Source: Bacteroides faecium (lineage in GTDB: Bacteria; Bacteroidota; Bacteroidia; Bacteroidales; Bacteroidaceae). Taken from it: a stretch of DNA of 64,000 nucleotides. A program made the translations under genes and the position numbers. The DNA lies in contig NZ_CP050831.1 of the NCBI RefSeq assembly GCF_012113595.1, positions 6,572,001 to 6,636,000 on the forward strand, given 5' to 3'. The notes under the pieces are model-generated. The model saw only the letters and a list, made by a program, of their open reading frames with translations, was not told the DNA's origin and ran no database searches. Position 1 is the first letter of the stretch, and every line of letters begins with the position of its first letter. Positions 52,107 to 58,913 of the stretch are shown in pieces.

Positions 52107-54191
52107 ATGGAAAGCAAATATAATTATTTTAAGCGAGATATCAGTTGGTTATCATTCAACTACCGCGTATTGATGGAAGCTTTGGACGAGCATCTCCCGC
52201 TCTACGAGCGCATTAATTTCATTTCCATCTACTCTTCCAACCTCGAAGAATTTTACAAAATCCGTGTGGCCGACCATAAAGCGGTCGCTTCGGGAGCTAC
52301 GGAAAGCGACGAAGAAACCGTACAATCCGCCCGCGAACTCGTAGAAGAAATCAACCGGGAAGTCAACCGGCAACTGGACGACCGTGTGCGCATCTACGAA
52401 CAAAAGATACTGCCCGCCCTGCGCAAAAACCATATCATATTCTATCAGGACAGACACGTAGAACCGTTCCACCAGAAATTTATCAAAGACTTCTTCAAAG
52501 AAGAAATCTTCCCCTACCTGCAACCGGTACCCGTATCCAAAGATAAAATCGTCTCCTTCCTGCGAGACAACCGGCTTTATCTTGCCATCCGTGTCTACCT
52601 GAAAAACGATGCCGCCAAGGCAGACGCCTCAAAAAAAGACGACCAGCGCATCCCCTACTACTTCGTCATGAAGCAACCGTACGCCAAAGTCCCCCGCTTC
52701 ATCGAACTCCCGTCTCACGAGAAGAACCACTACTTGATGTTCACCGAAGACATCATCAAAGCGAATCTCAACCTTATCTTCCCCGGCTACGACATTGATT
52801 CGAGCTACTGTATCAAAATCTCCCGCGACGCTGACATTCTGATTGACGACACCGCCAGCAGCGCCGACCTCGTAGCCCAACTGAAGAAAAAAGTAAAGAA
52901 ACGCAAGATAGGCGACGTCTGCCGTTTTGTTTATGACCGTGCCATGCCGCAAGACTTCCTGGATTTCCTTGTAGACGCCTTCCACATTCACCGTGACGAA
53001 CTCGTCACCGGCGACAAGCACCTGAACCTGGAAGACCTGCGCCATCTCCCCAACCCGAACAAATCCCTGCACACGGTTGAGAAGCCGAAGCCGATGAAGC
53101 TCACCATCCTTGACGAAAAGGAATCCATCTTCAACTACGTCGCCCAAAAGGATTTACTCTTATATTACCCTTACCACTCTTTCGAGCACTTCATCCACTT
53201 CCTCTACGAAGCCGTGCACAACCCGGAAACCCGTGAAATCATGGTGACACAATACCGCGTAGCCGAAAACTCCGCCGTCATCAACACCCTGATAGCCGCC
53301 GCCCAAAACGGCAAGAAAGTCACCGTATTCGTAGAACTGAAAGCCCGTTTCGACGAAGAGAACAACCTCGCCACCGCCGAAATGATGCAAGCCGCCGGCA
53401 TCAAAATAATATACAGCATCCCCGGCCTGAAAGTCCACGCCAAGGTAGCCCTCATCCGCCGCCGCGGACTGAACGGCGAAAAGCTCCCCAGCTACGCCTA
53501 CATCAGCACCGGCAACTTCAACGAGAAGACCGCCACCCTCTACGCCGACTGCGGACTTTTCACCTGCCGCAAAGAGATAGTGAACGACCTCTACAACCTC
53601 TTCCGCACTCTCCAAGGTAAGGAAAGCCCGAAGTTCAGCACCCTGCTCGTCGCCCGTTTCAACCTCATCCCCGAGTTGAACCGCCTCATCGACCGCGAAA
53701 TAGCCCTCGCCGACCAAGGCAAACAAGGACGTATCATCCTCAAAATGAACGCCCTTCAAGACCCCACTATGATAGACCGCCTCTACGAAGCATCCGAACA
53801 CGGCGTACAAATCGACCTCATCGTCCGCGGCATCTGCTGCCTCATCCCCGGTCAGTCATACAGTCGTAACATCCGTGTCACCCGTATTGTAGACAGTTTC
53901 CTTGAGCACGCCCGCATCTGGTACTTCGGCAACAACGGCAGCCCCAAAGTTTTCATGGGTTCTCCCGACTGGATGCGTCGCAACCTCTACCGCCGCATCG
54001 AAGCCATCACCCCCATCCTCGCCCCCGACCTGCGCGACAGCCTGATTGAAATGCTCAACATCCAACTCGCCGACAACCAAAAAGCCTGCTGGGTGGACGA
54101 CCGCCTGCAAAACATATTCAAAAAAAGAACACCCGGCACACCAAGCGTCCGGGCGCAATACAGCTTCTATGACTGGCTGAATAAAAAATGA
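52107..54191 (+). CDS. ppk1: Polyphosphate kinase 1
   Basis: This 694-residue enzyme reversibly polymerises the terminal phosphate of ATP into polyphosphate. The N-terminal domain opens KYNYFKRDISWLSFNYRVLMEA. The head domain and two phospholipase-D-like C-terminal domains follow. LKVHAKVALIRRR carries the phosphorylated histidine region, STGNFNEKTATLYAD the next conserved block, and the final part has RIVDSFLEHARIWYFG. Length and domain order are standard. The terminator overlaps its stop codon. The nearby PiT transporter and phosphoesterase suggest a loose grouping of phosphate genes, but not one operon. Confidence 0.96.
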   Translation: MESKYNYFKRDISWLSFNYRVLMEALDEHLPLYERINFISIYSSNLEEFYKIRVADHKAVASGATESDEETVQSARELVEEINREVNRQLDDRVRIYEQKILPALRKNHIIFYQDRHVEPFHQKFIKDFFKEEIFPYLQPVPVSKDKIVSFLRDNRLYLAIRVYLKNDAAKADASKKDDQRIPYYFVMKQPYAKVPRFIELPSHEKNHYLMFTEDIIKANLNLIFPGYDIDSSYCIKISRDADILIDDTASSADLVAQLKKKVKKRKIGDVCRFVYDRAMPQDFLDFLVDAFHIHRDELVTGDKHLNLEDLRHLPNPNKSLHTVEKPKPMKLTILDEKESIFNYVAQKDLLLYYPYHSFEHFIHFLYEAVHNPETREIMVTQYRVAENSAVINTLIAAAQNGKKVTVFVELKARFDEENNLATAEMMQAAGIKIIYSIPGLKVHAKVALIRRRGLNGEKLPSYAYISTGNFNEKTATLYADCGLFTCRKEIVNDLYNLFRTLQGKESPKFSTLLVARFNLIPELNRLIDREIALADQGKQGRIILKMNALQDPTMIDRLYEASEHGVQIDLIVRGICCLIPGQSYSRNIRVTRIVDSFLEHARIWYFGNNGSPKVFMGSPDWMRRNLYRRIEAITPILAPDLRDSLIEMLNIQLADNQKACWVDDRLQNIFKKRTPGTPSVRAQYSFYDWLNKK

Positions 54192-54213
54192 GGGCGCTTC
54201 GAGCACCCTCATT
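54187..54213 (+). terminator. Terminator overlapping the ppk stop codon
   Basis: AATGAGGGCGC pairs with GCACCCTCATT (one G-U pair) across a 5-nt loop and is followed by TTCTT. The stem includes the TGA stop. Confidence 0.8.
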
Positions 54214-54317
54214 TTCTTCCATACATATATTAGTATTTCCTTAAAAACAAATCCGAATGTGTACCAGTATTAGTGAACAATAAAGCGAGAGCCGCATCAT
54301 CACTCCATAAAAAAATA

Positions 54318-54743
54318 TCATTTCTCACGGAATACTTCTTCAAACTCTTTTACATCAACTATTTTACAACGTTCTATGCGTTTTAGAACCAATAAGTCCT
54401 TGTCACCCGTTACTAAATAGTGTGCTTTAGCCACATGTGCCAAATTCAATAAATAATCATCTTCTATATCCCGACAAAGTTTTATATTTTCCGTCGGAGT
54501 AAAAAAAGAGCAACGTAAACGTAAGAACTCCAATAAAGACTCAACTTCCTCTAACGGAAAATAACGGGTAAATTTAGGTCGTTGGGTTACTTCAAGCAAT
54601 TCTTCTAACAATTCCGAACATAACACGAGCTCTATTCTCTCGTCAGACAACAATGTCACAAGTTTTCCCAACCGTCGTCCAATCAAAAAACTAATCCAGC
54701 AATTCGTATCAACGATTACCCGTTTCTTTCTTGCGACGCTCAT
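54318..54743 (-). CDS. PIN-domain ribonuclease, toxin of a toxin-antitoxin pair
   Basis: This 141-residue PIN protein belongs to the 'putative toxin component, PIN family' group. The acidic active site is visible: Asp12 in VIVDTNCWISFL, glutamates in SELLEELLEV, Asp95/Asp96 in DIEDDYLLNLA and Asp114 in VTGDKDLL. RNA cleavage is expected. The upstream antitoxin gene overlaps it by 35 nt, so the pair is translated together. A Lys/Arg-rich end (VFREK) follows. The substrate RNA is unknown. Confidence 0.88.
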   Translation of the reverse strand: MSVARKKRVIVDTNCWISFLIGRRLGKLVTLLSDERIELVLCSELLEELLEVTQRPKFTRYFPLEEVESLLEFLRLRCSFFTPTENIKLCRDIEDDYLLNLAHVAKAHYLVTGDKDLLVLKRIERCKIVDVKEFEEVFREK

Positions 54744-54948
54744 ATCTTTCTTTTCTAACCTGTTTCACTTCAGCTAATATATCATCCTCAGTTATTTCGT
54801 CCGTACGGAAAGTATCCAGAAAATGTTTCAATTCCGCCCTTGTTGCCTGTTGGGTAAGTGTCCGTCCTAATTTCAACTTAGAACGTGGCGGAAGTTGTTG
54901 AACCAGATTCAATATCTGATTATAACTCAAATTTAACATCGCATCCAT
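54709..54948 (-). CDS. Antitoxin-like partner of the PIN toxin
   Basis: The 79-residue protein has a hydrophobic N-terminal half (MLNLSYNQILNLVQQLPPRSKLKLGRTL read as two helices) and a charged C-terminal helix (EITEDDILAEVKQVRKERYERRKK) likely to block the toxin. The LQQLPP-SKLKL pattern is common in Bacteroidetes and cyanobacterial antitoxins that pair with PIN proteins. ATG codons at 54948 and 54939 are both possible. Its 3' end overlaps the toxin gene by 35 nt. Confidence 0.78.
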   Translation of the reverse strand: MDAMLNLSYNQILNLVQQLPPRSKLKLGRTLTQQATRAELKHFLDTFRTDEITEDDILAEVKQVRKERYERRKKETGNR

Positions 54949-55081
54949 ATGCTATCCTCCTTTTCTTTTTTACAAAGATACACTTTTCCATCATCCAAAC
55001 AAACAGAACGGAATAAATACTTTCCCCACCTATCCCACCATATAATCCCTTCCGCAACAAGCCCCCCCGCATGGCTCCCCC

Positions 55082-55207
55082 GGCCTACTTTTTTCTCCGT
55101 CAAGCGAGTGCCCGTAACGGAGCGTCAAGAAGGGCAGACTGTTTGAGCGAAGCGAGTTTCTGCCCTTTAGCGTAGTGAAGGAAGCGAGTAGGAGAAAAAA
55201 GTAAGCC
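55082..55207. repeat. Compound palindromic repeat upstream of the phosphate transporter
   Basis: Outer arms at 55082-55098 (GGCCTACTTTTTTCTCC) and 55191-55207 match at 16 of 17 bases. An inner hairpin pairs AAGGGCAGA (55130-55138) with TCTGCCCTT (55159-55167). The word AAGCGAGT occurs three times within. It lies in the 414-nt divergent gap between the toxin-antitoxin pair and the PiT gene, which contains no convincing gene. Confidence 0.8.
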
Positions 55208-55222
55208 TTGAATTTTTCTTTG

Positions 55223-55256
55223 GTTCTTTCTTTTGTTTCAAGACAAAAGAAAGAAC
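55223..55256. repeat. Perfect 14-bp hairpin in the PiT leader region
   Basis: GTTCTTTCTTTTGT (55223-55236) and its exact complement (55243-55256) enclose a 6-nt loop. There is no T tract, so it may be a structure of the repeat element rather than a terminator. Confidence 0.7.
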
Positions 55257-55362
55257 ATTCCCCCATTGTAACACAAATGTAACACATATGACACCTCCCT
55301 GCAACCTGAAATCCCGTCCTTTGTACCCGAAAAAGTAACATACACACACCTATATTTATTTT

Positions 55363-57612
55363 ATGGAGACAATTTATTTATGCATTATCATCTTCCTCTT
55401 CGTCCTTGCCGTCTTCGACCTCATCGTCGGCGTAAGCAATGACGCAGTCAACTTCCTGAACTCCGCGGTGGGCGCCAAAGCCGCCTCGTTCAAAACCATC
55501 CTGTTCATAGCCGGCATCGGTATTTTCATCGGCGCCGCCCTGTCCAACGGAATGATGGACATCGCCCGTCACGGTATCTACCAACCCGAGCACTTCTACT
55601 TTGCCGAAATCATGTGCATCCTGCTCGCCGTCATGCTGACCGACGTAGTGCTGCTCGACGTATTCAACTCCATGGGCATGCCCACCTCTACCACCGTCTC
55701 CCTCGTCTTCGAGCTTCTTGGCGGAACATTCGCCCTCTCCCTCATCAAAGTACACAACAGCGACACCCTCGGCTTAGGCGACCTCATCAATACCGACAAA
55801 GCCCTCTCCGTCATCATGGCCATCTTCGTGTCCGTAGCCATCGCCTTCTTCTTCGGAATGCTCGTTCAGTGGATAGCCCGCGTCATCTTCACCTTTAACT
55901 ATAAGAAAAAGATGAAATACAGCATCGCCCTTTTCGGCGGAATCGCTGCCACATCCATCATCTACTTCATGCTCATCAAAGGGCTGAAAGACAGCTCCTT
56001 CATGACCCCCGACAACAAACTCTGGATACAAGAAAACACCTGGCTTCTCATTGCCACGTTCTTCGTATTCTTCACCATACTGATGCAAGTGCTCCACTGG
56101 CTCAAAGTCAACGTCTTCAAAGTCGTCGTCCTCATGGGTACGTTCGCCCTTGCCCTCGCCTTCGCCGGCAATGACCTCGTCAACTTCATCGGCGTCCCCC
56201 TCGCAGGCTTCTCCTCCTTCATGGACTACACCGCCAACGGGGCAGGCAACGCCAACGGCTTCCTGATGACCTCCCTGCTAGGCCCCGCCAAAACTCCGTG
56301 GTACTTCCTCATCGGCGCCGGAGCCGTCATGGTCTACGCCCTCTGCACTTCCAAGAAAGCCCACGCCGTCATCAAGACATCCGTCGACCTCTCCCGCCAG
56401 GATGAAGGCGAAGAAACCTTCGGAAGCACCCCGATAGCCCGCACCGTAGTGCGCATCAGCATGACAATGGCCAACAGTATCTCCCGCATCATGTCTTCAG
56501 GCACAAAAGAATGGTTCAACTCCCGCTTCCGCAAAGACGAAGCCATCATCGCCGACGGAGCAGCCTTTGACCTTGTCCGCGCATCGGTCAACCTCGTACT
56601 GGCAGGTCTGCTCATCGCCCTGGGAACTTCACTGAAACTTCCCCTCTCCACTACCTACGTCACCTTCATGGTAGCCATGGGTACCTCGCTTGCCGACCGT
56701 GCCTGGGGACGCGACTCCGCCGTCTACCGTATCACCGGCGTACTTAGTGTCATCGGTGGCTGGTTCATCACCGCCGGAGCAGCCTTCACCATCTGTTTCT
56801 TCGTCGCCCTCGTGCTCCACTACGGTGGCAACATCTCCATTATCGCACTTATCGCCCTCGCTGTATTCATCCTGATACGCAGCCAAGTGATGTACAAGAA
56901 ACGCAAAGCGAAAGCCCAAGGCAACGAAACCCTGAAACAACTTATGCAGACCTCCAACTCCGAAGAAGCTCTTCAACTGATGCGCCAGCACACCCGCGAA
57001 GAACTCTCCAAAGTACTGGAATACGCAGAAACGAACTTCGAACTCACCGTCACTTCCTTCCTGCACGAGAACCTCCGCGGACTGCGGCGTGCCATGGGTT
57101 CCACGAAGTTCGAGAAGCAACTCATCAAACAGATGAAGCGCACAGGAACCGTAGCCATGTGCCGTCTCGACAACAACACCGTACTCGATAAAGGACTCTA
57201 TTACTACCAAGGCAATGACTTCGCCAGCGAACTGGTGTACAGCATCTCCCGTCTCTGCGAACCGTGTCTGGAACATATCGACAACAACTTCAACCCCTTG
57301 GACGCTATTCAGAAAGGCGAATTCAGCGATGCCACCGAAGACATCACCTACCTGATTCAACAATGCCGCAAGAAGTTGGAAAACAACGAGTACAACAACC
57401 TGGAAGAAGAAGTCCGCCGTGCCAACGACCTCAACGGCCAACTTTCCCTATTGAAACGCAAGGAACTCCAACGTATCCAGAGCCAACCGGGAAGCATCCG
57501 CGTGAGCATGGTCTACCTGACAATGGTTCAGGAAGCGCAGAACGTAGTGACTTATACCATCAACCTGATGAAAGTAAGCCGCAAATTCCAAATGGAAAGC
57601 GAAATGCCATAA
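55363..57612 (+). CDS. PiT-family inorganic phosphate transporter with long cytosolic C-terminal domain
   Basis: The 749-residue sodium- or proton-coupled phosphate permease has both PiT signatures: GVSNDAVNFLNSAVGAKAAS near residue 24 and GNDLVNFIGVPLAGFSSF near 267. About ten membrane helices span residues 1-510. The remaining 240 residues are soluble and mostly helical (LKQLMQTSNSEEALQLMRQH onward), resembling the PhoU/DUF47-type partners that regulate PiT proteins in other bacteria but fused here. No separate phoU gene is adjacent. The gene stands alone after a divergent gap with palindromic repeats and ends before a hairpin terminator at 57737. Confidence 0.92.
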   Translation: METIYLCIIIFLFVLAVFDLIVGVSNDAVNFLNSAVGAKAASFKTILFIAGIGIFIGAALSNGMMDIARHGIYQPEHFYFAEIMCILLAVMLTDVVLLDVFNSMGMPTSTTVSLVFELLGGTFALSLIKVHNSDTLGLGDLINTDKALSVIMAIFVSVAIAFFFGMLVQWIARVIFTFNYKKKMKYSIALFGGIAATSIIYFMLIKGLKDSSFMTPDNKLWIQENTWLLIATFFVFFTILMQVLHWLKVNVFKVVVLMGTFALALAFAGNDLVNFIGVPLAGFSSFMDYTANGAGNANGFLMTSLLGPAKTPWYFLIGAGAVMVYALCTSKKAHAVIKTSVDLSRQDEGEETFGSTPIARTVVRISMTMANSISRIMSSGTKEWFNSRFRKDEAIIADGAAFDLVRASVNLVLAGLLIALGTSLKLPLSTTYVTFMVAMGTSLADRAWGRDSAVYRITGVLSVIGGWFITAGAAFTICFFVALVLHYGGNISIIALIALAVFILIRSQVMYKKRKAKAQGNETLKQLMQTSNSEEALQLMRQHTREELSKVLEYAETNFELTVTSFLHENLRGLRRAMGSTKFEKQLIKQMKRTGTVAMCRLDNNTVLDKGLYYYQGNDFASELVYSISRLCEPCLEHIDNNFNPLDAIQKGEFSDATEDITYLIQQCRKKLENNEYNNLEEEVRRANDLNGQLSLLKRKELQRIQSQPGSIRVSMVYLTMVQEAQNVVTYTINLMKVSRKFQMESEMP

Positions 57613-57736
57613 AACAACCGGCTACCCGCCAATCGATAAATAACAAAAAGTCCATGCAAACGATTATGTATTCGTTTGCAAGGATAAAAGAATAATTTGA
57701 TTGGGGAATCAAATTTGCATGGGAATAATCCAACAG

Positions 57737-57770
57737 AAGGACAGGGAAACATTTGTTTCTCTGTCCTTTT
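57737..57770 (+). terminator. Terminator of the phosphate transporter gene
   Basis: AAGGACAGGGAAAC (57737-57750) pairs with GTTTCTCTGTCCTT (57755-57768) with one G-U pair and is followed by TT. Confidence 0.82.
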
Positions 57771-57783
57771 ACCTTATTATTGG

Positions 57784-58040
57784 TTCTTTTGCAATTTAGT
57801 TGAAATGTTCATTATGGTACGAAAATGAGGTAAACTCATACAATTATAATTCAAAAAAACTTCCGTAAATATTCTCAACTGTACTTATCCCTATGAGAAA
57901 AAATACTCATAGTAATGAGAATAAATACTCATTGCTATGAGAACTTTTTCTCATTGCAGTGAGAATATACCCTTGTCAGAATAGGCTGAAACAGTTCATT
58001 ACCGTACAATAATGAACATCTCACCTAAATTGCAAAAGGG
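57784..58040. mobile_element. MITE-like element with 44-bp imperfect terminal inverted repeats
   Basis: The left end (57784 onward, CTTTTGCAATTTAG, then ATGTTCATTATGGTACG) recurs as its reverse complement at the right end (57996-58040), with about 38 of 44 positions equal. The 257-nt interval has no gene, and carries the phased palindrome array at 57884-57971. This fits a small non-autonomous element, but no clear target duplication was seen and no transposase is in the window. Confidence 0.6.
57884..57971. repeat. Four exact 22-nt units, three with a full 14-nt palindrome
   Basis: Units begin at 57884, 57906, 57928 and 57950, an exact 22-nt period (two helical turns). The last three carry CTCATAGTAATGAG, CTCATTGCTATGAG and CTCATTGCAGTGAG, each near-palindromic. 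The first unit keeps only the right half, TATGAG. All are followed by AA and an A/T spacer. Confidence 0.85.
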
Positions 58041-58339
58041 CTTATCTACCTTACTCCTTGCAGAGTCTGAGAGTACATACAACGAAATACTGATAAAAAT
58101 AACGAAGAAAGAGATTATGATGAAAAACAGAAATTATCCCCCACTAATCGGGTAGAACCCCAGCATCCGCCGCCCAAAACGGGAAAACAGCCAAGAACAC
58201 TAAATCCACAAAAGCGTGTAAGGGTAGTTTCAGTAACCGAAAACAAAGTAAAATGTTAAATTGCGAAATACGAAACAGAAAAGCTGATTAGCAATAAGAT
58301 AGAAGAAAAAGGAAAGAGGAAAAGGGAGAAAAAAGGGGA
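58041..58339. other. Gap without recognisable features
   Basis: Between the MITE-like element and the invertible segment I see no gene, hairpin or repeat that I can support. Short frames here lack starts and sensible composition. The 3' part (58300-58340) is A/G-rich. Confidence 0.6.
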
Positions 58340-58558
58340 TTAAGTCTTAGAAGAACTTGGTACATTGTTGATTGTAAACTTACCGTCAATATCAGTGATA
58401 GTACCAAGGGAAGTGCCATTCACCAATACTGAAGCACCTACGACAGGTTGCCCATCTTCTTCAGAGGTTACCAAACCGGTAACTCCGGACGTTTGCGCTG
58501 TCATCAGACCTATACCTATAAAAAGGAAGGTCATAAAGAACATCAATTTTCTTTTCAT
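58340..58558 (-). CDS. 5' end of a SusC gene (signal peptide and start of the regulatory-like domain), inverted
   Basis: Seventy-two codons encode a signal peptide (MKRKLMFFMTFLFIGIGLMT, AQ) and the first half of the carboxypeptidase-regulatory-like domain found at the N-terminus of SusC proteins (VTGLVTSEEDGQPVVGASVL, then GTITDIDGKFTINNVPSSSKT). The frame stops at TAA just past the 21-bp inverted repeat. Its natural continuation, LRVSYVGMVSQEVAIKPG, is found on the other strand beginning at 58913. In the present orientation it would yield only a short exported fragment, driven from the -7 box at 58612-58619. It is the movable N-terminal half of the gene at 58913. Confidence 0.9.
   Translation of the reverse strand: MKRKLMFFMTFLFIGIGLMTAQTSGVTGLVTSEEDGQPVVGASVLVNGTSLGTITDIDGKFTINNVPSSSKT
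58342..58362. repeat. Left 21-bp inverted repeat of the invertible segment
   Basis: AAGTCTTAGAAGAACTTGG plus TA; the exact reverse complement is at 58893-58913. Bases immediately inside and outside the two copies differ, so the identity is limited to these 21 bp. It encodes the VPSSSKT junction of SusC. Confidence 0.93.
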
Positions 58559-58611
58559 AAATTCTCTCTTAAATTTAACCTATAAACAGATTTTTTGTCT
58601 CTAACAGGTTG

Positions 58612-58619
58612 CAAAGATA
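58612..58619 (-). promoter_or_regulatory. -7 box inside the invertible segment
   Basis: CAAAGATA on the given strand reads TATCTTTG leftward, 54 nt before the ATG at 58558. In the flipped orientation it would drive the complete susC and probably susD. Confidence 0.65.
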
Positions 58620-58892
58620 ACACAAATTATGAAAAAGCGAAAAATGTGTTACACTTTTAACTAAAAACTATCATACTGTAAGCACGAGAGCATCGTAAAA
58701 CAAGAGTTTAAAACAAAACGTTTTTGATTTAGCAACTTTTAAAACATCATCACTAGCAGAAAGAAAGTGTTAAAAACGGAGGTTTTGAATACAAAAACAT
58801 CGTGAATCCACTCATTCGGATAACTTTTCGTCATTTTTCACCTATAAATGTACTAAAGGACTATTAACGATAGTGAAAGCGGAAAGTCCGGC

Positions 58893-58913
58893 TACCAAGT
58901 TCTTCTAAGACTT
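58893..58913. repeat. Right 21-bp inverted repeat of the invertible segment
   Basis: TACCAAGTTCTTCTAAGACT plus T, the exact reverse complement of 58342-58362. The next codons (TTG CGC GTT) continue the SusC frame. Confidence 0.93.

Larger units (their letters stand above)
58342..58913. other. Invertible DNA segment carrying the promoter and 5' end of susC (OFF orientation)
   Basis: This 572-bp segment lies between two perfect 21-bp inverted repeats. It contains a leftward -7 box (58612-58619), the ATG at 58558 and 72 codons of SusC. Inversion joins ...VPSSSKT to LRVSYVGM... in frame, giving a 1066-residue SusC with promoter, signal peptide and complete N-terminal domain. In the present orientation the rightward frame before 58913 meets a TGA at 58874 without any start codon. 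No recombinase gene lies in the window, so the enzyme would act in trans. Confidence 0.88.

Noticed and set aside
57884..57971. CRISPR array
   Set aside because: Units are 22 nt in total with no separate spacers of CRISPR length, and no cas genes are in the window.
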